DNA of 64,000 nucleotides, taken from assembly GCF_965200585.1 (NCBI RefSeq), contig NZ_OZ241361.1, one strand, 5' to 3'. The notes below the pieces were generated by a model that did not search any database, was not told where the DNA came from, and saw only the letters and a list, made by a program, of their open reading frames with translations. Below are positions 31,527 to 40,153 of the stretch, piece after piece. This DNA comes from Bacterioplanoides sp965200585 (GTDB lineage: Bacteria > Pseudomonadota > Gammaproteobacteria > Pseudomonadales > Oceanobacteraceae). Each line of letters begins with the position of its first letter. Position 1 is the stretch's first letter. A program made the translations under genes and the position numbers.

Positions 31527-32834
31527 TCAGAGACCGAAGCTATGACGTAATACAATCGTCTCTACACGGTCAGGGCCGGTGGAGATAATATCAATCGGTG
31601 CACCAATCGCTTCTTCAACAAAGCGGATATAGGCTTTCGCGTTCTCTGGCAGATCTTCCAGCTTCTGCGCACCCACCGTGCTTTCAGTCCAGCCCGGCAG
31701 TTCTTCGTAAATCGGAGTGATTTTTTCGAACTGATCGGCACTGGCTGGTACGTTCATACGGTTGCCGTTTTCGTCCTGATAGCCGACACACACTTTAACG
31801 GTTTCTAAACCGTCCAGTACGTCCAGCTTGGTCAGACAGATGGCGTTCACTGAGTTAACACGGATGGAGTGTTTCACCAGTGCCGCATCAAACCAACCAC
31901 AACGACGAGAACGACCAGTGGTGGTGCCTTTCTCATGACCAACGGTGGCTAAGTGCTCACCCACTTCGTCGAACAGTTCCGTTGGGAATGGACCAGAACC
32001 AACACGTGTGGTGTACGCCTTGGTGATACCCATGATCTGATCCAGATACAGCGGGCCAACACCAGAACCAGTCGCCACACCACCAGCCGTGGTGTTAGAA
32101 GAGGTTACAAACGGGTAAGTACCGTGGTCGATGTCCAGCAGCGTGCCTTGTGCACCTTCGAACATGATGTCACCGCCATCTTCACGGATGGTGTGAACCA
32201 TATCGACTGCGTCTACCACGATGTCTTTGATCTGCTCAGCCCACTCTTTGCAGGAAGCCAGTGTCTCTTCGTAGTTAACTTCGTCAACGCCGTAGTAATT
32301 TTTCAGCGAGAAGTTGTGGTATTCCATCACTTCTTTCAGCTTGTCGGCGAATTCCGGCTGGAACATATCGCCCACACGCAAGCCACGACGGGATACTTTA
32401 TCTTCGTAAGCCGGGCCAATACCACGGCCAGTAGTACCGATTTTAGCGTTACCACGCTTGATCTCACGTGCCTGATCCAGAGCAACGTGATACGGCAGAA
32501 TCAGTGGGCAAGCGTGAGAAATACGCAGGCGTTCCATCACCGGAACACCACGCTCTTCCAGCGAGCGCACTTCTTTTAACAGTGCGTCTGGAGCCAGTAC
32601 CACACCGTTACCAATGATGCAGCGCACGCCATCACGCAGAATGCCAGACGGAATCAGGTGCAACGCGGTTTTTACACCGTCGATTACCAGTGTATGACCC
32701 GCATTATGACCGCCCTGAAAACGCACAACCGCCGTGGCTTTTTCAGTCAGCAGATCAACAATTTTACCTTTACCTTCGTCACCCCATTGGGTGCCCAGAA
32801 CAACAACGCTTTTGCCCATCTCGGTATCAATCAC
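31527..32834 (-). CDS. purA: Adenylosuccinate synthetase
   Basis: A 435-residue enzyme that joins IMP and aspartate with GTP to make adenylosuccinate, the first committed step to AMP (EC 6.3.4.4). The N-terminal GTP-binding motif GTQWGDEGKGKIVDLL and GGHNAGHTLV are typical, as is GTTGRGIGPAYEDK, with Lys and Arg residues for IMP. TTGRSRRCGWFD and the C-terminal TGPDRVETIVL are also in place. Length agrees with bacterial PurA (about 430). It follows hisZ on the same strand by 60 bases. Confidence 0.96.
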   Translation of the reverse strand: MIDTEMGKSVVVLGTQWGDEGKGKIVDLLTEKATAVVRFQGGHNAGHTLVIDGVKTALHLIPSGILRDGVRCIIGNGVVLAPDALLKEVRSLEERGVPVMERLRISHACPLILPYHVALDQAREIKRGNAKIGTTGRGIGPAYEDKVSRRGLRVGDMFQPEFADKLKEVMEYHNFSLKNYYGVDEVNYEETLASCKEWAEQIKDIVVDAVDMVHTIREDGGDIMFEGAQGTLLDIDHGTYPFVTSSNTTAGGVATGSGVGPLYLDQIMGITKAYTTRVGSGPFPTELFDEVGEHLATVGHEKGTTTGRSRRCGWFDAALVKHSIRVNSVNAICLTKLDVLDGLETVKVCVGYQDENGNRMNVPASADQFEKITPIYEELPGWTESTVGAQKLEDLPENAKAYIRFVEEAIGAPIDIISTGPDRVETIVLRHSFGL

Positions 32835-32894
32835 TCTGTTAGGGCCTCATTGATCGAATCAAATTGGCCGTTATCAATTAAAAAATAAATTCTT

Positions 32895-34061
32895 TCAGGC
32901 GTTAACCAGTTGCCACTGGCCATCCTGATATTGCAGAGCCTGATCCGCCGGGATCGTTTCTGCGTTCAGTTGTACCAGCACGCGGTAGCCTTGCTCACGT
33001 AATTGCTGGATTTTAGCCCATAGCTGCGGATCTTCACTGGCTGGTGCCATCACCGTTTGTTTGTCGCCAGCATCCACCGCGCCAAACCGCGCCAGTACTT
33101 TTAAGTCGGCACTGAAGCCGGTTGCTGGACGGGCACGACCAAATACCGCACCGGTTTCATCATAACGGCCACCCTGAGCCACGGCATCGCCATAACCCGG
33201 AACATACGCCGCAAACACCAGACCTGTGTGGTAGTCGTAACCACGCAGTTCGGTTAAATCAAAGTAGAACGGCGTATTCGGGAAGCGCATTGCCAGCTGA
33301 TCGGTCACTTTCTGAATATGCTGTAGTTCAGCCGAAGTTTCCGGTACCAGTTCTGCCAGACGAGCAATGGATTCGTCCAGCAGCTTGCGGTCACCCTGTA
33401 ATCGTGTCAGCAGTTTAAAGGCTTCGTTCAGCTTGGCATCCGTAACTTCACGATCCGCCCAGCCATCCAGATCCGAAGCACATTTCAGCTTCAGCAGGTC
33501 AAACAGTTCGGCTTGCTGTTCTGCGTTAATACCGGCTTTATCAGCCAGCGCACGGAACACACCCACATGGCCCAGGTCCAGGTGAATATTGTTGATGCCA
33601 GACTTTTCAATCATCGCCACCATTAAGCTGATGATTTCAACATCGGCCGCCACACCGGCTTCACCATACAGTTCTGCGCCAATCTGAGTCGGAGTACGAC
33701 TGGCTAACAGAGACGGTGCTTTGGCATGGAAAACAGTACGGCAATAACCTAAACGGCTAACACCTTCCGGTGCCAGACTGTGAGCATCAATACGGGCAAC
33801 CTGAGGTGTGGTATCAGCACTCAGACCCATCATGCGACCCGACAGCTGGTCGGTCACTTTAAAGGTACGTAAATCGAGATCTTTGCCGGTGCCGGTTAAC
33901 AGAGAATCCAGGTACTCCAAGGCTGGCGGGATCACCATGTCGTAACCCCAATGGTCGAGCAAATCGAGCAGATGACGACGTAAAACCTCGATTTGCCGCG
34001 CCTGAGGCGGCAACACTTCATCAATACCATCTGGCAACAGCCAACGGTCAGCGCGTGTCAT
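32895..34061 (-). CDS. hisZ: ATP phosphoribosyltransferase regulatory subunit
   Basis: A 388-residue HisRS-like protein lacking tRNA charging function; it pairs with the short HisG to start histidine synthesis. The N-terminus reads RWLLPDGIDEVLPPQARQIE and the core has LRTFKVTDQLSGRMMGLSADTTPQVARIDA, with GYDYHTGLVFAAYVPGYG and GGRYD as the HisRS-derived pocket. In this lineage it normally lies between hflC and purA. Here it is followed by purA, but a rightward tag gene and a terminator separate it from hflC. Confidence 0.94.
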   Translation of the reverse strand: MTRADRWLLPDGIDEVLPPQARQIEVLRRHLLDLLDHWGYDMVIPPALEYLDSLLTGTGKDLDLRTFKVTDQLSGRMMGLSADTTPQVARIDAHSLAPEGVSRLGYCRTVFHAKAPSLLASRTPTQIGAELYGEAGVAADVEIISLMVAMIEKSGINNIHLDLGHVGVFRALADKAGINAEQQAELFDLLKLKCASDLDGWADREVTDAKLNEAFKLLTRLQGDRKLLDESIARLAELVPETSAELQHIQKVTDQLAMRFPNTPFYFDLTELRGYDYHTGLVFAAYVPGYGDAVAQGGRYDETGAVFGRARPATGFSADLKVLARFGAVDAGDKQTVMAPASEDPQLWAKIQQLREQGYRVLVQLNAETIPADQALQYQDGQWQLVNA

Positions 34062-34367
34062 GATTCAGCCTTATCAATTGATCAGATATACAAACAGAAG
34101 ACATAAAAAAACCGGGTGTATGGCCCGGTTGCAGGATTCTACCAAAGCCGGTGGGCAAAGAACATGATTAACGCTGAATTCGTTTGAATCTCTGCGTCTT
34201 GTGTCAATTAGTAAGATTACTAAGGATAAATATAACCGGAGGTTCTATTGCTGACATGTCAGACAGCGCGGTTAATTCAATTCATTTCTCTTAACAGCAG
34301 CATGCGATCCATTGCATGATGCTCTTTTCATCAACACCTGCCGGGTCAATACAAGGAGCTGTGACTA
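34062..34367. other. Divergent gap between hisZ and tag
   Basis: About 306 bases with no gene. It carries a minus-strand terminator (34105-34130) and a short palindrome CTGACATGTCAG near 34252. Both hisZ and tag promoters must lie here. AAGGAG ahead of tag is a good ribosome binding site, but its ATG is about 10 bases away. I see no clear -10/-35 pair. Confidence 0.5.
34105..34130 (-). terminator. Orphan minus-strand terminator upstream of hisZ
   Basis: AACCGGG (34110-34116) and CCCGGTT (34124-34130) form a 7-bp stem, with a run of six A before it that is a U-tract on the minus strand. It lies 44 bases upstream of the hisZ start and has no annotated leftward gene before it, so it may end an unrecognised small transcript, act as an attenuator for hisZ-purA, or be a relic of the original hflC-hisZ junction. 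Confidence 0.65.
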
Positions 34368-34949
34368 ATGAGCGATAAAATCAGGTGCAAGTGGTCAACC
34401 AAGACCGAGCTAGAACAAGCGTATCATGATAGTGAATGGGGCGTTCCGGTGTTTGACGACACCTTGTTATTCGAGTTGTTATCGCTGGAATTGTGTCAGT
34501 CGGGCTTAAGCTGGCATACGATCTTAAAAAAGCGCCAGGGATACAGAAATGCGTTTGCGCAATTTAATATCACCCAAGTCGCGGCATATAACGATGACAA
34601 CATCGCTCAGTTGGTAACCGATCAAGAGATTGTTCGCCATAAGGCCAAGATTGCAGCCATCATCAATAATGCAGCTGCAATACTAAAAGTCCAGCAGGAA
34701 TTTGGCAGCTTCTCAGACTATCTGTGGGGCTTTGTTAATCACCAGCCCATTATTAATGGCTGGCAGCAAGAAAGTGAAGTACCAGCCTCCAGTCCCCTTT
34801 CCGATCAGATCAGCAAAGACTTAAAAAAGCGTGGTTTTAAATTCTTAGGCAGCACAACGGTGTACGCGTTTTTACAAGCAGTTGGCGTGGTGAATGACCA
34901 TATTCAGGGCTGCTTTCGCTTTAACCCCTGTTGCGAGTTGGTTGAATAA
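34368..34949 (+). CDS. tag: DNA-3-methyladenine glycosylase I
   Basis: A 193-residue base-excision repair enzyme that removes 3-methyladenine from alkylated DNA (EC 3.2.2.20). The zinc ligands expected from E. coli Tag are present: Cys7 (RCKW), His20 (YHDSEWG), His178 and Cys182 (NDHIQGC). The HhH-type core has LFELLSLELCQSGLSWHTILKKR. It starts at an ATG with GGAGCTGTGACTA upstream. The gene is on the opposite strand to the hfl and hisZ-purA genes that flank it, so it probably was inserted between them. Confidence 0.92.
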   Translation: MSDKIRCKWSTKTELEQAYHDSEWGVPVFDDTLLFELLSLELCQSGLSWHTILKKRQGYRNAFAQFNITQVAAYNDDNIAQLVTDQEIVRHKAKIAAIINNAAAILKVQQEFGSFSDYLWGFVNHQPIINGWQQESEVPASSPLSDQISKDLKKRGFKFLGSTTVYAFLQAVGVVNDHIQGCFRFNPCCELVE

Positions 34950-34950
34950 A

Positions 34951-34987
34951 ATAAAAAACCCCGCGCGGCAGAGCCAGCGCGGGGTTT
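34951..34987. terminator. Bidirectional terminator between tag and hflC
   Basis: AACCCCGCGC (34957-34966) and GCGCGGGGTT (34977-34986) pair over ten bases with a ten-base loop. An A-run lies on the left and T-rich sequence on the right. It can end tag rightward and hflC leftward. Confidence 0.82.
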
Positions 34988-35012
34988 GGTTATAAGCCAT
35001 TACAGCAATAAC

Positions 35013-35882
35013 TTAGTTGCCTTCAGCATCCTTCATATAACGGAAGAAGTCGCTGTCAGGCTTCAACAGAATCACATCATTCTGTTTAAAGGTTTCGGTG
35101 TAGGCTTTTAAGCTACGGGTAAAGGCGTAAAACTCAGGATCTTTGTTATACGCTTTGGCGTAGATCTTAGCAGCCTGAGCATCCCCTTCACCTTTGGTGC
35201 GCTCAGCTTCACGATAAGCTTCTGCTTCAAGAACCGTCTTCTGACGGTCTGCATCGGCTTCGATACCTTCAGCCAGCTCTTTACCCTGCGAGCGATGTTC
35301 ACGAGCTTCACGCTCACGTTCAGCCGACATACGGTTGTAAACCGAGTTACTCAGGTCATCCGGCAGGTCGACGGCTTTCACCCGCACGTCCAGAATCTCA
35401 ATACCCAGATCATCCTGAGTTTCGGTATTCAGTTCAGTGGTCAGCTTGGTCATCAGCTCATCACGCTCACCGGAAACCACTTCGAGCAGAGAACGGGCAG
35501 CAATTTCATCACGCAGACCTTTGTTCACCAGGTTCGCCAGCAGGTTAGAAGCCTGGAAACGATCACCGGAAGTCGCTTTGTAGTATGCGCGTACATCTTT
35601 AATACGCCATTTCGCAAAGGAATCGACAATCACATACTTTTTACCAGCGGTCAGGAAGCGCGATGGGTTGGTATCCAGCGTCAGGATACGCGCATCAAAG
35701 CGTTTTACGTTCTGAATCAGCGGGCTTTTCCAGTGCAGGCCCGGCTTGATATCCGCTTCAACGATTTCACCAAACTGCAGTTTGATCGCACGTTCGGTTT
35801 CATTCACCACATACAGGCCCTGGCTGGCGATCAGTACACCAATACCCAGAATAATGACAGCAATCATAGCTTTCGGAGACAT
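35013..35882 (-). CDS. hflC: FtsH protease modulator HflC
   Basis: A 289-residue inner-membrane protein of the SPFH/prohibitin family. An N-terminal helix (about 5-25) precedes VNETERAIKLQFGEIVEADIKPGLHWKSPL and later RSLLEVVSGERDELM, the SPFH core. A coiled-coil rich in Ala/Glu (ERAREHRSQG, DRQKTVLEAEAYREAER) follows, ending KPDSDFFRYMKDAEGN. HflC forms the periplasmic cage with HflK around FtsH and limits its proteolysis. The ATG is immediately after the hflK stop, so the pair are coupled. Confidence 0.94.
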   Translation of the reverse strand: MSPKAMIAVIILGIGVLIASQGLYVVNETERAIKLQFGEIVEADIKPGLHWKSPLIQNVKRFDARILTLDTNPSRFLTAGKKYVIVDSFAKWRIKDVRAYYKATSGDRFQASNLLANLVNKGLRDEIAARSLLEVVSGERDELMTKLTTELNTETQDDLGIEILDVRVKAVDLPDDLSNSVYNRMSAEREREAREHRSQGKELAEGIEADADRQKTVLEAEAYREAERTKGEGDAQAAKIYAKAYNKDPEFYAFTRSLKAYTETFKQNDVILLKPDSDFFRYMKDAEGN

Positions 35883-37090
35883 TAGCGGCCCTCCCCACGA
35901 CGAGATGATGACGATGAATTCTGACGCGCACGCACTTCATTTAATACGCGGTCGGTCAGGCGAGAGATATCACTATCTGAGATAGCGCCTGAGGTGCTGC
36001 TAGGTGCAGGCATGTTTTTAATGATCTGATCCAGCGGCAGGTACATCATGTTGTTACCACCGTCGACATCCACCATCACCTTACTGGCGTTGTTATACAC
36101 TTCAGAAACTGACTCGATATACAGACGCTCACGGGTCACCTTAGGTGCTTTTTTGTATTCGCTGTACAGGCTATCGAAACGTGCCGCTTCACCTTCTGCC
36201 CGAGCGATAATACGTTCTTTATACGCCGATGCTTCTTCTAACTGACGCTGAGCACGACCACGCGCTTCCGGTACTATCGAGTTGGCATACGCTTCGGATT
36301 CGTTAATAAAACGTTCTTTATCCTGTTTTGCTTTTTGTACGTCGTCGAACGCCGCTTTCACCTGAGCCGGTGGACGGGCGTCTTTGATGTTGACGTTGGT
36401 TAGCACCATACCTGTAGCGTAACGCTCCAGATAATCCTGTAAACGCAGCTGAACATCTTCGGCCAGTACCGCACGGCCGGTGGTCAGAATCGGGTCCATG
36501 GCAGTGGAGCCCACTTCATGACGCAGCGCTGATTCGGCAGCGGATAATAAGGTACGTTCAGGAGCTTCAACCCGCAGTGCAAAAGCAACCGGGTCAACCA
36601 CACGATATTGCGCGTTTAACTCCACCTCAACGATGTTTTCGTCTTTGGTCAGCATACGTTCTTTGATTTCCGCTTCACGCACCTTGGTGGTGTTAACCGG
36701 AATCACGGTATCAACCAGAGGAATCTTAAAACGTAAACCCGGCTGTTCGGTCTTCAGGTATTCGCCTAAGCGTAATACCACACCACGCTCTTGCTCATCC
36801 AGCGTATAAACTGAGTTAAAGCCCAGCATCACCACCAGGATGGCCGCGGCGATACCAAACATGCCACCAGCACCGTTATTCTGGCCTTTGCGGTTGTTGC
36901 CACCACCATTGCCACCAAACCAACCGTTCAGCTTTTTCATTAACTGCTGAATCGCTTCGTCCAGATCTGGCGGCTGATTGCCACCGCGATTCGGGCCACG
37001 GTTATTACCGTTGTTACCGTTATTATTACCACGATCATTATTACCCCAGGGATCTTTGGGGCCGTTACCGCCAGGCTCATTCCAGGCCAT
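35882..37090 (-). CDS. hflK: FtsH protease modulator HflK
   Basis: A 402-residue SPFH-family partner of HflC. The cytoplasmic N-terminus is Gly/Asn-rich (ten-plus short GNN runs before residue 70). The transmembrane helix is at about 78-96 (GMFGIAAAILVVMLGFNSV), then DEQERGVVLRLGEYLKTEQPG, and the coiled coil near 250-330. C-terminal Ser/Arg-rich tail. Length is close to the 419 of E. coli HflK. It is between hflX and hflC, the classic order. Confidence 0.94.
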   Translation of the reverse strand: MAWNEPGGNGPKDPWGNNDRGNNNGNNGNNRGPNRGGNQPPDLDEAIQQLMKKLNGWFGGNGGGNNRKGQNNGAGGMFGIAAAILVVMLGFNSVYTLDEQERGVVLRLGEYLKTEQPGLRFKIPLVDTVIPVNTTKVREAEIKERMLTKDENIVEVELNAQYRVVDPVAFALRVEAPERTLLSAAESALRHEVGSTAMDPILTTGRAVLAEDVQLRLQDYLERYATGMVLTNVNIKDARPPAQVKAAFDDVQKAKQDKERFINESEAYANSIVPEARGRAQRQLEEASAYKERIIARAEGEAARFDSLYSEYKKAPKVTRERLYIESVSEVYNNASKVMVDVDGGNNMMYLPLDQIIKNMPAPSSTSGAISDSDISRLTDRVLNEVRARQNSSSSSRRGEGR

Positions 37091-37284
37091 AAGTCTCTCC
37101 AGTCAGGCAGACAATTCATCAAGCGCCTTTTTGCGCTCGCCAATGATATACAATTTAGTCGGGATAGACAGTCAAAGACTGTCAGTCCAAATCACTCTTC
37201 TTACTTCAAGCGCCCTTTCTAAAGGCATTATTTCTGATAAAAGCCACACTCGCCAATTCAGGACACTTTTTGCTGCTCGCAGAA

Positions 37285-38616
37285 TTAAGATTCCCACGCT
37301 TCTTTCGCCTGGGGCAAAAAGCGCTGTTCATCCAGTCCGGCTCGCGCCAGAGCGCGGCGAAAATCCTGACGTTGCATACGGATTTGCAGCAACATATCGC
37401 CATTATCAGCGTAGCGCTCCTCACGGATAGCGCCCATGTCATACAGCATAGCGCGCAGCTTTGCATCTGCGGGCTTGAGGCAGATTTCTTCGGCAAATAA
37501 ATCTTCCCCCAACAGCTCAGCAATGGCCTGATTCAGCAGCTCAAAACCATCACGCTCGCGCGCTGATAACCACACGGCCGTTGGATTGCCCTGATCATCA
37601 CGATCAATACGGGCCTCTCCGTGCTCCAGCAAGTCGATTTTGTTATACACCCGTAATTGTGGCACCTCGTCGGCTTCAATTTCCGCCAGTACCAGCTCAA
37701 CCTGCTCAATATTGGAATCACGTTCCTCTGCGGCACAATCAATCACGTGCATCAACAAATCAGCATCGGCGGCCTCCTGTAAGGTCGCGCGAAATGCTTC
37801 CACCAGCTTATGCGGCAAATGACGAATAAAGCCCACGGTATCGGCCAGCACCACTTCACCAATATCATCCACCTGATAACGGCGCAGGGTTGGATCTAAG
37901 GTGGCAAATAACTGATCGGCAGCGTAAACCTCAGAGGTGGTTAAGGCATTAAACAGGGTGGATTTACCAGCATTGGTATAACCCACAATGGCAACTGTTG
38001 GTGTGGAGGAACGCTGCCGCGCACGACGCCCCTGATCCCGTTGCGCACGAACTTTTTCCAAGCGTTTATGAATCTGGCTGACGCGATTACGCACCAGTCG
38101 ACGGTCGGTCTCCAGCTGCGATTCACCCGCCCCCCGGGAGCCGATGCCCCCTTGTTGACGCTCCAAGTGCGTCCAGCCACGTACCAGTCGGGTCGACTGA
38201 TGTTGCAGCTGCGCCAGCTCGACCTGTAACTTACCTTCGTGTGTTCGGGCACGCTGAGCAAAGATATCGAGAATCAGACCAGTCCGATCCACCACCCGGC
38301 ATTCCAGTGCTTTTTCCAGGTTACGCTCCTGACTGGGCGATAAACTGTGGTTAAACATCACCAGCTGACAATCGTGCAGCTGTAACAGCTCACGAATTTC
38401 ATCCACCTTACCCAATCCAATAAAGGTTTTGGGGTCTGGTGTGCTGCGCTTGGCCGTGACCAGATCGAGCGGATCAGCTCCGGCCGAAATCACCAGCTCG
38501 CGGAATTCGTTTAAGTCTTCGCGGTTAACGCCTTCAGGAAAGTCAATATGCACCAATAACGCGGTTTCAGTGCTCTGGTGTTGGTCTGAGTTATTCGTGG
38601 GCCGTTCAAAGAACAA
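37285..38616 (-). CDS. hflX: Ribosome-associated GTPase HflX
   Basis: A 443-residue OBG-HflX GTPase. The N-terminal HflX domain (about 20-190) includes DPKTFIGLGKVDEI and GRRARQRSS. The G domain has G1 GYTNAGKST, G3 DTVGFI, and NKIDLL (G4). HflX splits stalled 70S ribosomes under stress. Length is close to the E. coli 426. It lies between hfq and hflK on the same strand. Confidence 0.94.
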   Translation of the reverse strand: MFFERPTNNSDQHQSTETALLVHIDFPEGVNREDLNEFRELVISAGADPLDLVTAKRSTPDPKTFIGLGKVDEIRELLQLHDCQLVMFNHSLSPSQERNLEKALECRVVDRTGLILDIFAQRARTHEGKLQVELAQLQHQSTRLVRGWTHLERQQGGIGSRGAGESQLETDRRLVRNRVSQIHKRLEKVRAQRDQGRRARQRSSTPTVAIVGYTNAGKSTLFNALTTSEVYAADQLFATLDPTLRRYQVDDIGEVVLADTVGFIRHLPHKLVEAFRATLQEAADADLLMHVIDCAAEERDSNIEQVELVLAEIEADEVPQLRVYNKIDLLEHGEARIDRDDQGNPTAVWLSARERDGFELLNQAIAELLGEDLFAEEICLKPADAKLRAMLYDMGAIREERYADNGDMLLQIRMQRQDFRRALARAGLDEQRFLPQAKEAWES

Positions 38617-38662
38617 AGCTGCCAGCCTCTGGTTGTGAACAATGATGTGAAAGTCGGGAGAT

Positions 38663-38689
38663 AAAAACGCCAGGACGGATGCCTGGCGT
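38663..38689 (-). terminator. Terminator after hfq
   Basis: ACGCCAGG (38667-38674) and CCTGGCGT (38682-38689) form a perfect stem with a run of A on its left, a U-tract on the minus strand. It lies between the hfq stop (38755) and hflX start (38616), so part of the hfq transcript should stop here. Confidence 0.75.
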
Positions 38690-38754
38690 CATTGACCAGA
38701 CAGCAACAGCAAAGGCGGTCACTGCCGGTATAAAAGGTGCTGAAACCGGAGAAA

Positions 38755-39003
38755 TTATTCTTCGCCGCCTTCAGTACCTGTCTCTGCTGGTGCCATACGC
38801 ACGTTACGAGAAGGTACAACCGTGGAAATTGCGTGCTTATACACCATTTGGCTAACGGTATTTTTCAGCAGAATTACAAACTGGTCGAACGATTCAATCT
38901 GACCTTGCAACTTAATACCGTTCACCAGAAAGATGGAAACCGGAATACGCTCTTTGCGCAGTTGGTTCAGATAAGGGTCTTGTAAAGAGTGCCCTTTTGA
39001 CAT
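38755..39003 (-). CDS. hfq: RNA chaperone Hfq
   Basis: An 82-residue Sm-like RNA chaperone starting MSKGHSLQDPYLNQLRKERI. The start at 39001-39003 is preferred over an upstream in-frame ATG at 39081, since the extra 26 residues are not part of Hfq and AAGGAGAC precedes the inner ATG. Sm1 is VSIFLVNGIKLQGQIESFDQF, Sm2 is YKHAISTVVP, both conserved. It forms hexamers that match sRNAs and mRNAs. The C-terminal tail is short. Confidence 0.95.
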   Translation of the reverse strand: MSKGHSLQDPYLNQLRKERIPVSIFLVNGIKLQGQIESFDQFVILLKNTVSQMVYKHAISTVVPSRNVRMAPAETGTEGGEE

Positions 39004-39109
39004 GGTTGTCTCCTTAAAATTTGAAGGTGTCGTCCAATGTGGGGACGACCGAATAAAAAATGCCCCATACCGCTCTGGCATCAGCTGTTATGAGTATAAA
39101 ACAGATAAT

Positions 39110-40075
39110 TCAGGACGATGCGCTAAATATGGCGTTCGCTTGCAGTATTTTCAAGGCACTTTGCAGAAGTTTTGGGTCATTTGTGTCCAACCAGTGCAAA
39201 TCAGACCAACTTCGCAGCCAGGTGATCTGGCGTTTAGCCAGTTGCCGGGTGGCAATAATGCCGCGTTCTTCCATTTCCTCGTAGCTGGTTTCACCCGCCA
39301 GATAGTCCCACGCCTGACGGTAACCCACCGCCCGGATAGACGGTAACTCCGGATGCAGGTCGTCACGCTGAAACAAACCACGGACTTCGTCGATAAAGCC
39401 TTCATTCAGCATCTGGCGGAAGCGAATGGCAATCCGCTCATGCAGTTGTTTGCGCTCCGGCGGGCACACCGCCAGGTTAACCACATGATACGGCAGTGGC
39501 GCAGTATCCTGTTCGGCCCAGTGCTGGGTCAGGGTTTTACCGGAAACTTCATACACTTCCAAAGCGCGCTGAATCCGCTGTGAGTCCATCGGTTTCAGCC
39601 GTGCCGCGGATTCCGGGTCTACCTCAGCCAGGCGCTGATGCATATGCGGCCAGCCGTGTTCCTGTCCTTCAGCCAGCAAACGTCCACGCACCGCTTCATC
39701 TGCCTTGGGCAGCTCCGCTGCGCCATCGCGTAAAAACTTAAAATACATCATGGTGCCGCCCACCAGCAGCGGCACCTTGCCTGCAGCTGTGATTTCGGCC
39801 ATTTCACGTAATGCATCTTCACGGAAATTAGCGGCGGAATAACTGTCGGCCGGGTCGATTAAATCAATCAGACGATGTGGTGCGCGTTGCAGCATCTCAG
39901 CATCTGGTTTGGCCGTACCAATATCCATGCCCTTATACACCAGCGCTGAATCAACACTGATGATTTCGCACGGGTATTTTTCCACCAGCTCCAGAGCCAG
40001 AGCAGTCTTACCAGAAGCGGTTGGCCCCATCAGAAAAATCGCCGGAGGCAGCTCTTTATTTAATATTTCATTCAT
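39110..40075 (-). CDS. miaA: tRNA dimethylallyltransferase
   Basis: A 321-residue enzyme that adds a dimethylallyl group to A37 of UNN-decoding tRNAs (EC 2.5.1.75). The P-loop GPTASGKTALALELVE is at 17-32 and IISVDSALVYKGMDIGTAKP follows. DAL/QRIQRALEVYEVSGK and the final QLAKRQITWLRSW are family motifs. It lies between mutL and hfq, as in most gammaproteobacteria. Confidence 0.95.
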   Translation of the reverse strand: MNEILNKELPPAIFLMGPTASGKTALALELVEKYPCEIISVDSALVYKGMDIGTAKPDAEMLQRAPHRLIDLIDPADSYSAANFREDALREMAEITAAGKVPLLVGGTMMYFKFLRDGAAELPKADEAVRGRLLAEGQEHGWPHMHQRLAEVDPESAARLKPMDSQRIQRALEVYEVSGKTLTQHWAEQDTAPLPYHVVNLAVCPPERKQLHERIAIRFRQMLNEGFIDEVRGLFQRDDLHPELPSIRAVGYRQAWDYLAGETSYEEMEERGIIATRQLAKRQITWLRSWSDLHWLDTNDPKLLQSALKILQANAIFSASS

Positions 40076-40153
40076 TGGTTATCTGCCAAGCCATCAGTAT
40101 TCATGCCGCTATGAACGCAGTAGGCATCTCTTTATTAGGTACAACAGACATAG

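Noticed and set aside
31953..32579. 208-codon open frame on the plus strand
   Set aside because: It lies wholly antisense to purA, a certain gene, and its product has no recognisable family features.
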